A stretch of 47,522 nucleotides of DNA from Verrucomicrobiia bacterium (GTDB lineage: Bacteria > Verrucomicrobiota > Verrucomicrobiia > Limisphaerales > Fontisphaeraceae). The notes beneath the pieces are model-generated. The model was not told the DNA's origin and did no database searches. It saw only the letters and a list, made by a program, of their open reading frames with translations. Positions 31,425-40,900 of the stretch are shown here, piece after piece (the first letter of the stretch is position 1; each line of letters starts with the position of its first letter). The stretch spans positions 1 through 47,522 of the forward strand of contig JAOAIT010000057.1 of the NCBI GenBank assembly GCA_026414565.1, written 5' to 3'. Both the position numbers and the translations under genes were made by a program.

Positions 31425-34400
31425 TTCCACCGGCAGCACCCGGTAAAACCGCCGGGGCTGGCCCACGCCGGAAGCATCCATCAACACCTGCGGCGTGGTG
31501 CTCAGCGTCAGGTTGGTCAACACCTGCCAGCGCGCGTTGGACTGCAAATCCGTCGTGAACTCGACCTGATACCTTCGCCCCACCACGCCCTGGATGGCCA
31601 AACTGGGCACCATGGCCACGGAGACCCCGACCGGCGACGGCGGCGGCTCCTGAAACAGCCGGAGGTTGTCCAGCCGGTAAGTCACCCTGGCCGCGCCCAA
31701 CCCCCAGCCGTCGGTGCCGGCCAGGTGGGCCCGGCTGATGCCCAACCGCTTCATCCCGGGGGGGAAAGCCTCCACCTGCATATCCAAAAAGCCCACCAAC
31801 GTGCCCGTGTCACGTTCCAGCACGTGCAGCGCCAGCCGGTCATGCGGGGCATCGTAAAACAGGCGGCAGCGATACCACAATCCCTCCTGCCATGACGGCG
31901 CACATTGATTGCGGCCCACCCCGCCCCCGTACAACAAAAAACCGCGCCCGCAATCCATGTGGCCCATCTCCATCGCCGCCGAGCCGGGCATCACGATGTT
32001 CATCGCCTCATCCCAAAAACCAAACGTCAGTCCCGCGCCGTACTCGCACGATTCCACCATCAGCTCCCATTCCAAATGCCAGGAACGATTCGGATTGAAT
32101 TCCGGCAGAGGCACAAAGGCCGTCGTCCCCTGCTGGTTGGTCAAGGTGCCCCGCAGGACGCCCACGGCCCCATCCCAGACGACACTGCCCGGATGCGATG
32201 TCGTCCAGCCCGGGGCCGCCGCGAAGTCCTGGGCGTGTTGCACCGTCCCCCCGGTTTCCGGCAGGATGATGTCCATGGCAATGAGGTAGCGCCAGCAGAG
32301 GTACAACCGGCGGCCGTCGGCGCTGATTTCCAGATCGCCGGTCTCTTCCCCGTGGCGCTCGGAGCGCCCCACCTCCCGCAGAGTCTCGGCATCCAGCACA
32401 ATCACGCTCTGCGCCGAGGGCGAATGCACAAACAAATATCGGCCGTTGGGATGCAGGACCATGTCCGCCGCCACAAAATCCACGTCATGCTCGGTCAGCG
32501 TCCAGGTCTCGCGGTTGACCTCCCAGATTTTACGGTTGAAATTATCGCCAAAAATCACCCGGTTTCCGTGGCACACCACCCCGGAAAAATTGCACGCGAT
32601 ATTGACCGGCAGGGACATCTGCCGCACCACCCCGCATGGCGGCTCCACCCGCACCTCATATAACTGCATGGCGGACGACTGGCGCGGGCGGGCCAGCAAA
32701 TAGAGAAAGCGCCCATCGGGCGAGCAGCCATGCTCCAGCGAATGGGGCTCGTCGTTCAGCGGAACCCACCCCACCAGATCAAAGGCCCCATCCCGAATGT
32801 CATAGACCGCCAGCCCGTCATTGCCCATGTCATAATTCCGGCCATCCACGCCTACCGACAAAATGACCCGGGACCGATCCGGCGTGATGGTAATGCGGCC
32901 TGGCCAACTGCCGGGCGGCGGGTTGATCTGGGAAAGCACCCGGTTGGTGTTCCGCAAATCCACCATGCTGATGTTGTCATAATAATAATCTGGTGTGAAC
33001 AGCCGCTGGCCATCGCTGGCGACCACCACATCGCCGTGGCACGTGCCAAACCGCGCCACCACCCGGGAATCCAGGGTCACCGGATCAAATTCCAAAATGC
33101 GCGCCCCTTCCATCGGCATTTCCCACTTCGCGCCAAACACGCGGGAATCCACCGGCGAAACGCCCAGGAAACAGGCCGGCCCCACATACGTCCGGGCGGT
33201 GATGGCCAGTTGCACCTCGGAAACCGCGGGCGGGATGGTATTGGTCAAGTTGCCGGAGAACCGGAGGGTCCACTGCTGCCCGGCCACCAAATCCGGCTCG
33301 CCCTCCCGCCAGAGCTGCACCAGCGCCATGTTGTCCACCACCTCCACCGGGCGCCCGGCATTGTCCTCCACCGTGGGTTGATAGATGCGCCTCGGCAGCA
33401 GGGCGATCACCGGCCGCGCCACATTGACCGCCCGGTTGAGCCGGATGTTCAGCGTATATTCCATCCGCCCCCCATTGGTGAAACCGGTTAAGGTTTGTTG
33501 GTAGTCCGGCAGGGTGACCGCCCGCACCCGCGCCACGTAGGCCGGATCGCCGTACAGCACAAACACATCCCGATCATACGCCAGCCCCGCCGGATCCAAG
33601 CCGGGGGTTTGCTGCGCCGCATCAAACAGCAACGCCTGGTTGATCAGGTAGCAGCTCTCGGCAAAGGTGAAGCGGCCTTGCGCTTTGATGAAATACTCCG
33701 CCACCCCCCATCCCATATAACCAAACCAAGTGTCCGCCACATACGCCGCCATCTGCGCCGCGCCTCCGCTCCCCAGCCACGCCAGGGCCATGGAATAATC
33801 GCGGTTGCTGCCCTCGGGGATCAACCCGATCAAACAATTGCCCGGCGCGTAATAGATCTTGGCATTGGTGCTCACAATGGGGTGCAGGCCCCCCTGCGCG
33901 TCCTGCGCCATCAACTGCCCCTGATAAGCCGTAAAATAGCCTTCCGGATACGCCTCCGGATAATGCAACTGCCAATGGTATTCGTTGGCATGGCCGGAGG
34001 AGACCAGCAAATCCACCCCCTGGGCATTGAGCTTTTGCGCAAACCACGGCGTGTCATCCGTCCGCGCGTCCAGCCCTCGGACAATCGGGCCGCCGGCAGT
34101 GCGGGTCCACAAGGCATGCGGCTCCATTTCGGCGTGGTACTCGCCGGCATACAGGTACTCCAGCCAGTCGCCTGCGGTTTTCAGCAGCGCATTTTGCACC
34201 TCCAACGGCCCCCGGTGCGAGGCCAGCCGCAGGGCGTAGGCGGCATCGTACCCCGTCACAATGCCCCAGATCGCATCCGTGTACCGGTCCCCGTCCAGAT
34301 CCCGCAACATCCGGTGACTGTTTTCCACCAGGCTGCGCGTCACCTCCGCCGGCTGCGCCACCACACAGACATAATCCGGCGCCATCGCGCTGAGGGCGCG

Positions 34401-34700
34401 GCGGGTGGCCTCGGGATACGGCGCGCCGCCATAACGCAACACACTGGCCGAGTGCTTGGTTTGCAACTGCGCCACCACCGCCTGCCAGGCCGGATCACTC
34501 CACGTCGTCTCGGAGACCAGGACCACGTAACCGGCCGCGCCGGCAGAAAGAGTCAGGCCCGGCAACAGCACACCCAAAACCAGGGCAAGCCATGATGTTG
34601 GCACCGGCCGCAAGTAACTCCTCGGCCGATTTGCCTGATTCCCTGGAAGCAATTGAAACGTTGAGACTCCCCAAACAACAAACGAGGCGAGGCGCTTCAT
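31422..34700 (-). CDS. Secreted gingipain-like (C25/clan CD) protein with propeller and lectin-like regions
   Basis: 1092 residues. The N-terminus carries a hydrophobic signal segment at ~37-52 (WLALVLGVLLPGLTL) after a longer basic lead. A GTG at 34604 would give a more normal signal peptide. Residues ~57-345 resemble caspase-fold C25 peptidases. Candidate catalytic residues are H237 in VSSGHANEYHW and C289 in APGNCLIG, followed ~20 residues later by LGSGGAAQMAAY and TWFGYMGWG, the pattern seen around the gingipain active-site Cys. Residues ~380-520 are beta-rich, ~535-840 look like a beta-propeller (repeated strand-turn units with DGR), and ~850-1015 resemble a concanavalin/LamG-type domain. 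The last ~70 residues (to FYRVLPVE) match the C-terminal module of the lamin-tail protein. Peptidase activity is inferred. Confidence 0.75.
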   Translation of the reverse strand: MKRLASFVVWGVSTFQLLPGNQANRPRSYLRPVPTSWLALVLGVLLPGLTLSAGAAGYVVLVSETTWSDPAWQAVVAQLQTKHSASVLRYGGAPYPEATRRALSAMAPDYVCVVAQPAEVTRSLVENSHRMLRDLDGDRYTDAIWGIVTGYDAAYALRLASHRGPLEVQNALLKTAGDWLEYLYAGEYHAEMEPHALWTRTAGGPIVRGLDARTDDTPWFAQKLNAQGVDLLVSSGHANEYHWQLHYPEAYPEGYFTAYQGQLMAQDAQGGLHPIVSTNAKIYYAPGNCLIGLIPEGSNRDYSMALAWLGSGGAAQMAAYVADTWFGYMGWGVAEYFIKAQGRFTFAESCYLINQALLFDAAQQTPGLDPAGLAYDRDVFVLYGDPAYVARVRAVTLPDYQQTLTGFTNGGRMEYTLNIRLNRAVNVARPVIALLPRRIYQPTVEDNAGRPVEVVDNMALVQLWREGEPDLVAGQQWTLRFSGNLTNTIPPAVSEVQLAITARTYVGPACFLGVSPVDSRVFGAKWEMPMEGARILEFDPVTLDSRVVARFGTCHGDVVVASDGQRLFTPDYYYDNISMVDLRNTNRVLSQINPPPGSWPGRITITPDRSRVILSVGVDGRNYDMGNDGLAVYDIRDGAFDLVGWVPLNDEPHSLEHGCSPDGRFLYLLARPRQSSAMQLYEVRVEPPCGVVRQMSLPVNIACNFSGVVCHGNRVIFGDNFNRKIWEVNRETWTLTEHDVDFVAADMVLHPNGRYLFVHSPSAQSVIVLDAETLREVGRSERHGEETGDLEISADGRRLYLCWRYLIAMDIILPETGGTVQHAQDFAAAPGWTTSHPGSVVWDGAVGVLRGTLTNQQGTTAFVPLPEFNPNRSWHLEWELMVESCEYGAGLTFGFWDEAMNIVMPGSAAMEMGHMDCGRGFLLYGGGVGRNQCAPSWQEGLWYRCRLFYDAPHDRLALHVLERDTGTLVGFLDMQVEAFPPGMKRLGISRAHLAGTDGWGLGAARVTYRLDNLRLFQEPPPSPVGVSVAMVPSLAIQGVVGRRYQVEFTTDLQSNARWQVLTNLTLSTTPQVLMDASGVGQPRRFYRVLPVE

Positions 34701-34878
34701 ACGAAAAAAATTTATAAAGTTTTGGGTTCACAATTTGTGTAATCAAAATTGGGGAGGGCCGCAAAGCAAAAAAGCGAAAAAACCTCCAAGAAAAGGCTGT
34801 TCGCCGGGAAAAGCCCAAAAAGCACTATCTCCCTCCGGCGGCACCCCGCCAACTCCATCCGCCCCCGGCTGTGGCAGG
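34701..34878. other. AT-rich intergenic region with a leftward -10-like box
   Basis: This 178-base gap separates the metallophosphoesterase from the gingipain-like gene, both leftward. Its left part is strikingly AT-rich for this genome and reads TTTATAAATT on the minus strand, about 10 bases before the ATG at 34700, with no clear -35 box. If that is the -10 element, the ATG at 34700 would have almost no leader and the GTG at 34604 becomes a plausible true start. No ORF is supported. Confidence 0.4.
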
Positions 34879-35790
34879 TCAGTTCCGGGACGGGGCCGCC
34901 GCTCCCTCTCTTGCCGCGGCTCCATCTCTTACCGTGCGCACCTGGATGCCCAGCCGCCCGTCTTTTTCCACCGTCAACAACATCCAGCCACGCGGCGGAT
35001 TCTTCTTGGGATCCCCCACGCCAATGGTGGTGGTGGTCAGGAGCGTGATGCCCTCGTGGTGATTGGTCAGGTTGCGATGCAGATGCCCGCTCAAAATGGT
35101 TTTCACCCCCCCCTGCCGGGCCAGCCCCAGCAAACGGGCGCGCGGGTAGGGCTCCAAATTCCAGTAACCCCCCCCGGGCTCGCTGTTGGAGCTTTGAAAA
35201 GGCGGAAAATGCACCAGCACCAGCGTGGGCACCGCGGAGGTCCGGGCCAGGGCCTGCTCCAAATCCGCCCACATCCGGGGCTCCTCGGGCAGGCCGCTGC
35301 CCAGCAGGGGGCCGTTCACGCCCACCACGCGCACCCCGGCATGTTCCCGCACCCACCAGGAGGGACCGAGCAGGGACTCATACCGCTGCAACCGCGTCGA
35401 GGTCACCGATTCTTTTTTGCCCTCGAGGCGTTTGTTGCCAATGTCATGGTTGCCGGGCACATACCACACCGGCGCCTGAAACCCCCGCGCCAGCCGTTGA
35501 AAATCCCGCAGCTCGGCCGCCGTGCCGTCCTCGGTCAAATCCCCGCCCAGCAACACCAAATCCACCTTCTCCGCGTTGACGGCGGCGATGGCCTCCTGCA
35601 ACCGCCGCTCGCGCACCGGCTGATCCTCCTTCAGCCGGTGGGTGATGTGGACATCGGACAGCAGGGCGATCCGCACCGGATAACGCGCCTCCGCCACCGG
35701 CGAAGCCGCTTGCTGCGGCGTGCGGCACCCCAGCCAGCCCAGCGCCAGGCCGGCGGCCAGCCCCCGCAGCAGGAAGGAGCGCAGTTTCAT
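34879..35790 (-). CDS. Calcineurin-like metallophosphoesterase, probable lipoprotein
   Basis: 303 residues. The signal sequence ends in GWLGC (C22 would be lipidated; the lipobox is non-ideal with Trp at -3). All metallophosphoesterase blocks are present: D46-x-H48 in LLSDVHIT, GD at LGGDLTED (D84), GNHD at VPGNHDIGN (N114, H115), H194 in VLVHFPP, and GHLH at LSGHLHRN (H236, H238). Together these bind two metal ions. The substrate could be a phosphomonoester, phosphodiester or nucleotide. Its ATG overlaps the stop of the upstream sugar-isomerase-like gene (ATGA, 35787-35790), so the two are translationally coupled and may act in one periplasmic phosphosugar or inositol-type catabolic step. 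Confidence 0.92.
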   Translation of the reverse strand: MKLRSFLLRGLAAGLALGWLGCRTPQQAASPVAEARYPVRIALLSDVHITHRLKEDQPVRERRLQEAIAAVNAEKVDLVLLGGDLTEDGTAAELRDFQRLARGFQAPVWYVPGNHDIGNKRLEGKKESVTSTRLQRYESLLGPSWWVREHAGVRVVGVNGPLLGSGLPEEPRMWADLEQALARTSAVPTLVLVHFPPFQSSNSEPGGGYWNLEPYPRARLLGLARQGGVKTILSGHLHRNLTNHHEGITLLTTTTIGVGDPKKNPPRGWMLLTVEKDGRLGIQVRTVRDGAAAREGAAAPSRN

Positions 35791-36716
35791 GCGCCGAATA
35801 CTTTTTTGGCCCAGGCCAGGCTGAGCCGGTGATTCTCCACCGCCGAGCGGGTGACCTCCGTTTTGCCCTCCAGCGCCAGCTCGACGGTGAAACGCCGGGC
35901 CAGTTGATGCTCCCGGGCGTAGCGGGCCACCGCCTCGTAATCAATGTCGCCCTTATCCAGCACCTCATGCCACACCCCGTTGCGGCTCTGCCGCAGATGC
36001 CACGTCACGATGCGCCGCCCATATTCGGGCAGCACCTCCATGGGTTGGAGGCCCCCCTTCCACACCCAATGCACATCGTAACACAGCCCCACCGTCTCGG
36101 GCGGCGTCTGGCGCAGGACATAATGAAACTCGCGCCCCTGATTCTGCATCTCCGGCAGATGATGATGGATGCCCAGCTTCAGCCCCAGCTCCTTCAAGCC
36201 CTGGCCCAAATCCTTCAGGGCGGAAACGGTGTTCTTCAATTCCTCCTCGGTTTTCTCGCGGCCAAGGGGATCCGGGTTGCAGCTTAACGCCTCAAAACCC
36301 GCCTCCTTGCATACCGCCGCGCATTTGAGCAGCCGCGCCACCACCTCCCGCGCGCGGGCGGCCTCATGCAGCGCCGCGCCGGTGTACAGACTCACCGGTC
36401 GCATGCCCCGGGCGCGCAGTTTTTCCGCAAAACGCGCGGCGGACTCCGGATTATTGGCGTCGAGAAAATTCTCCAGGTAGTCGTAGCCGCAATCGGCCAG
36501 CGCCGCGATCACCTCATCCAGATTGAAAGGCTTTTTCTCCCGCTGGTAATACTGGGTCCAGCCGTACACATTGGAGCCAAACAAGGTCTTGGGCGCCGCC
36601 CCGGCGGCCCCCAACTGGCCCGCCACCGCGCCCGCGGCCAGCCAGCCGGTGGCCCGCAGAAATTCACGGCGATTCATCTGCCACGCCAGGCTATGCGCCG
36701 AATAGGGGTCTTGCAT
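35787..36716 (-). CDS. Tat-exported sugar phosphate isomerase/epimerase-like TIM-barrel protein
   Basis: 309 residues from the ATG at 36716; a second ATG at 36677 (296 residues) puts the Tat motif directly at the N-terminus and may be the real start. The signal is NRREFLRATGWLAAGAVAG, a twin-arginine motif ending around AAGAA. The remainder is a xylose-isomerase-like TIM barrel (PF01261): NVYGWTQYYQ, GYDYLENFLDANNPESA, LGIHHHLPEMQNQG, VGLCYDVHWVW and the final acidic strand RFTVELALEG. These carry the usual metal-binding Glu/Asp/His positions. Secreted members of this family are common in Verrucomicrobia and Planctomycetes and likely act on sugars or polyols; the substrate is unknown. It is coupled to the metallophosphoesterase. 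Confidence 0.88.
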   Translation of the reverse strand: MQDPYSAHSLAWQMNRREFLRATGWLAAGAVAGQLGAAGAAPKTLFGSNVYGWTQYYQREKKPFNLDEVIAALADCGYDYLENFLDANNPESAARFAEKLRARGMRPVSLYTGAALHEAARAREVVARLLKCAAVCKEAGFEALSCNPDPLGREKTEEELKNTVSALKDLGQGLKELGLKLGIHHHLPEMQNQGREFHYVLRQTPPETVGLCYDVHWVWKGGLQPMEVLPEYGRRIVTWHLRQSRNGVWHEVLDKGDIDYEAVARYAREHQLARRFTVELALEGKTEVTRSAVENHRLSLAWAKKVFGA

Positions 36717-36833
36717 GGCGTGAATGTAGCGGGGAAAAGGCCGGATTGGCCACAAGAAAAAAGATTGCCGGCCGCGCCCGCCCCCACCCCGGGAAGGGGG
36801 ACAACCCCGGCCCGGCCGGCGCCGCCGGCCGAA

Positions 36834-36863
36834 TAAAAAACCCGGCCGGGAATCCCGGCCGGG
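36834..36863 (-). terminator. Strong intrinsic terminator of the nifJ/DHOD-like unit
   Basis: On the minus strand, CCCGGCCGGG-ATT-CCCGGCCGGG (36863-36841) forms a perfect 10-bp GC hairpin with a 3-base loop, followed by TTTTTTATT. It starts 26 bases after the stop of the DHOD-like gene. A second palindromic GC hairpin (GGCCGGCGCCGCCGGCC) lies just beyond it, near 36814-36830. Confidence 0.85.
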
Positions 36864-36889
36864 CTGGGCGCGGAGGAACACCCTGGGAA

Positions 36890-37894
36890 TCAAGCCAGTT
36901 GCGACGGCACAAAACTGCGCAGCGTGCGCATGTATTGGGCGCGCTCGAAGGCGCTGGGATCGGCGCAGTTCTTCTGGCTCACACTGCCAATCATCTGCTG
37001 CACCGACTCATACTCGTTCTCCTCCATCCACCGGGCCATGTCGGCCTCGACGATTTTGAGGTGCGGGATGCCGTGCTTCATCAGGGCGGAGCAGAGCATG
37101 GTCACCCGGGCGCCGGCCATCAGGGTCTTGAGCACATCCTGCGCGGTGTGGATGCCGCTGGTGGCCGCCAGGTCCGCCTTGACCTTGCCGTACAGAATGG
37201 CGATCCACCGCAACGGCAGCCGCCGCGCCTGCGGCGTGCTCAGCAGCACGGTGTTCTCCACCTCCAGCGTGGCCAGGTTGATGTCCGGCTGGTAAAACCG
37301 GTTGAACAACACCAGCCCGTTGACCCCCAGTTTGTCAATCCGCGCCGCCATGTTGGCCAGGCTGCTGAAATACGGGCTGAGCTTGACCGCCAGCGGAATG
37401 CTCACCACCGCGCGCACCGCCTTGATGATGTCCAGATACCGCTGCTCCACCTCCGCCCCCGTCTGGTGGGGATCGGTGGGAATGTAGTAGATGTTCAACT
37501 CCAGCGCGTCGGCGCCGGCCTGCTGAATCTGCCGGGCATACTCAATCCAGCCGCCCACCGAGGAGCCGTTGAGGCTGGCAATGACGGGAATTTTCACCGC
37601 CGCCTTGGCCTTGGCGATGTGCTCCAGATACTCCTCCGGCCCCAGTTTGAAGTCCTTGGGCTCGGGGAAATAACTCAGCGCCTCGGCAAAGCTCTCCGTG
37701 CCCTGGGTCAGGGCCTCCTCCAAATCGCCGGCCTCCTGCCGCAACTGCTCCTCAAACAGCGAGTGCAGCACCACCGCGCTGGCGCCGGAGTCCTCCATCA
37801 GCTTCAGGTTGTCAATCTTCTCGCTCAACACCGAGGCCGAGGGCACCAGCGGCGTGCGCAGTTTCAATCCGAGATATGTGGTTGAGAGATCCAT
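36890..37894 (-). CDS. Dihydroorotate dehydrogenase-like flavoprotein
   Basis: 334 residues, class 1 PyrD-like (alpha/beta)8 barrel opening with MDLSTTYLGLKLRTPLVPS. FMN-binding elements are visible: IPVIASLNGSSVGGW, ADALELNIYYIPTD, IPLAVKLSPYFS (Lys) and the phosphate-binding ATSGIHTAQDVLKTLMAGA. The catalytic base Cys of ordinary class 1 PyrD is not obvious in the usual loop. Genes of this dihydroorotate dehydrogenase-like type often accompany pyruvate:ferredoxin oxidoreductase, as here. A different redox substrate is therefore likely, and pyrimidine synthesis should not be assumed. It follows nifJ by 91 bases on the same strand and ends just before a strong terminator. The start at 37894 matches the family N-terminus; longer frames add low-complexity sequence. 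Confidence 0.9.
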   Translation of the reverse strand: MDLSTTYLGLKLRTPLVPSASVLSEKIDNLKLMEDSGASAVVLHSLFEEQLRQEAGDLEEALTQGTESFAEALSYFPEPKDFKLGPEEYLEHIAKAKAAVKIPVIASLNGSSVGGWIEYARQIQQAGADALELNIYYIPTDPHQTGAEVEQRYLDIIKAVRAVVSIPLAVKLSPYFSSLANMAARIDKLGVNGLVLFNRFYQPDINLATLEVENTVLLSTPQARRLPLRWIAILYGKVKADLAATSGIHTAQDVLKTLMAGARVTMLCSALMKHGIPHLKIVEADMARWMEENEYESVQQMIGSVSQKNCADPSAFERAQYMRTLRSFVPSQLA

Positions 37895-37985
37895 ACAGGT
37901 TTCGGTTCTGGGTTGTCGCTTAAGGTTGCCCCCGGCGGGACCCCCCGGCCACGCAGGCCGGGGAATCCGACGCCGGGTTAATTGC

Positions 37986-40900
37986 TCAGGAAGCCGCCGG
38001 CGCAGCCGGTTGGGCCGGCCCATATTTCCGCGCCGCCAGGTAGGCATACAACTGCCACCGCGCCTCGGCATCTTTTTGCGCCTGCTCGAAGTACCGCCGC
38101 GCGTCCTCCGGCTTGCTCTTCATCAGCATCTTGAAGCGGTTTTCGCTCATCAGATAATCCTGCACCTTGAGCTTCGCCGCAGGCGAGTCCAACTGCAGCG
38201 GATTCTCGCCCTTCTCGGCGCGGCGCGGATCATACCGGTACAACAGCCACTGCCCGGATTCCACCGCCAGCTTCTGCTGCCGGGCGCCAATCCCGCGGTC
38301 CAGATCAATGCCGTGCGCAATGCAATGGCTGTAGGCAATGATGATGGACGGCCCGGGGTACGACTCGGCCTCAATCATGGCGCGCAGCGTGTGCTCGTCC
38401 TTGGCGCCCATCGCCACCGACGCCACATACACCGACCCGTAGCTCATGGCAATCAGGCCCAGGTCCTTCTTGCTCACCGGCTTGCCGCCCGCGGCAAACT
38501 TCGCCACCGCGCCCCGCGGCGTGGATTTGGACGCCTGGCCGCCGGTGTTGGAGTACACCTCGGTGTCGAGCACGATCAGATTCACATCGCGGCCGCTGGC
38601 CAGCACGTGATCCAGGCCACCGTAACCAATGTCATACGCCCAGCCGTCCCCGCCCACCGCCCACACGCTGCGGCGCACCAGGCTGTCGGCCACGCCCAGC
38701 AGCATGCGCGCCTCGCTGGTGTTCTGCCCGCGCAGCTTCTCCTTCAGCGCCGCCACCCGCTGGCGCTGCTCGTAAATGCCGGCTTCGTCGGATTGATCGG
38801 CCGTGATCAGCCCGCGCACCAGCTCGTCGCCCAGCAACGGCGCCAGCTTCTGCGCCAGCTCCCGCGCCAGCTCCGCCTGCTTGTCCAGCGACACCCGGAA
38901 GCCCAGCGCAAACTCCGCCGTGTCCTCAAACAACGAGTTGTTCCACGCCGGCCCGCGCCCTTCATGGTTCTTGGACCAGGGCGTGGTGGGCAGGTTGCCG
39001 CCGTAAATGGAGGAGCAGCCCGTGGCGTTGGCCACCACCATCCGATCCCCGAACAACTGCGTCAGCATCTTCAAATACGGCGTCTCCCCGCAGCCGGCGC
39101 AGGCGCCGGAAAACTCAAACAGCGGCTGCAACAACTGCTGCTGCCGGAGTTGCGACACCTTGACCTTCCGGCGGTCCACCTCCGGAATGGTCAGGAAGAA
39201 GTTCCAGTTCTCGCGCTCGGTCAGGCGCAGCGGCATCTGCGGCCGCATGTTGATGGCCTTGAGCTTCGAGTCGCTCTTGTTTTTCACCGGACACACGTCC
39301 ACGCACAGCACGCAGCCGGTGCAGTCCTCCGCCGCCACCTGCAGGGTGTATTTCAACCCCTTGAACTCCGGCGCGCGCGCGTCCGTGCTCTTGAAGGTGG
39401 CCGGCGCCCCCGCCAGGTATTTGGCCTCGTACACCTTCGGCCGGATGGCCGCATGCGGGCAGATGGCCGCGCACTTGCCGCACTGGATGCAGATGGTTTC
39501 ATCCCAAACCGGGATTTCCAGCGCCAGGTTGCGCTTCTCGTACTGCGCCGTGCCCGTGGGGAAGGTGCCGTCCGGCGTGAAGCAGCTCACCGGCAGCAAG
39601 TCGCCCTCGTTGCCGTAAATGCGGCCCAGCGTGTTGGCAATATCCTTGGGCGCATTGGCGGTGAAGGGCGGCGGCAGCTCGCGCGTGCTGGTCACCTTGT
39701 CCGGCACCTTGACTTCAAACAGATTCGCCAGCGTTTGATCCACCGCCGCAATGTTCTTGTTCACCACCTCATCCCCCTTGCGGCCGTAGGTCTTTTTGAT
39801 GGCGTTTTTGATCTCCGCAATCGCCTCCTCGCGCGGCAGCACGCCCGCCAGCGCAAAGAAGCACGTCTGCATGATGGTGTTGATGCGCGAACCCATGCCC
39901 GTCTCCCGCGCCACCCGGATGGCGTCAATGACGTAGAATTTGGCCTTCTTCTCGATCAACGCCTTCTGCACCGGCCGGGGCAGCCGATCCCACACTTCGT
40001 CCTTCGAGAACGGCGTGTTCAGCAGGAACGTGCCACCCGGCACCAGCGGCTTCAGCATGTCATACCGCTCCAGAAACACCGGCTGATGGCAGGCCACAAA
40101 ATTGGCCTTGCTGATCAGATAGGTCGAGCGGATCGGCCGCGGCCCAAATCGCAAATGCGAAATGGTCACCGCCCCGGCCTTCTTCGAGTCATACACAAAG
40201 TAGCCCTGGGCGTAGTTGTCGGTGTTCTCGCCAATGATCTTGATCGAATTCTTGTTCGCGCCCACCGTCCCATCCGAACCCAGCCCGTAAAACATCGCCC
40301 GCACCACATCATCCGGCTCGGTGGAAAATTCCGGATCATACGGCAGGCTGAAGTGCGTCACGTCATCCTCGATGCCCACCGTGAAGTGATTCCGCGGCTG
40401 CGCCGCCGCCAGATTGTCAAACACCGCCTTGACCATCGCCGGCGTAAATTCCTTCGAGGACAGCCCATACCGGCCGCCCACCACCTTGGGCAGGCTCTTG
40501 AGCTGGCCGTAACCGGCCCCCAGCCCCTCCACCAGCGCGTTCTGCACGTCCAGATGCAGCGGCTCGGCCGACGCCCCCGGCTCCTTGCAGCGATCCAGCA
40601 CGGCGATGGCCTTGACCGTCGGCGGCAGCGCCTCCATGAACCGGCGGATGTCAAACGGCCGGAACAGCCGCACCTTCAGCACCCCCACCTTCTCCCCGCG
40701 GGCGGTCAGGTACTCCACCGTCTCATGCGCCGTCTCGGCGCCGGACCCCATGAGAACGATCACGCGCTCGGCATCCGGCGCGCCCACGTACTGGAACAGC
40801 TTGTACGTCCGGCCCGTCAACGCCGCAAACTTGTCCATCACCCGCTCCACCACGTCCGGACACGCCAGGTAGAACGGATTGCAGGCCTCGCGCGCCTGGA

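Noticed and set aside
36890-37894. Calling the DHOD-like gene pyrD
   Set aside because: The linkage to nifJ and the lack of a visible PyrD catalytic Cys make ordinary pyrimidine function uncertain.
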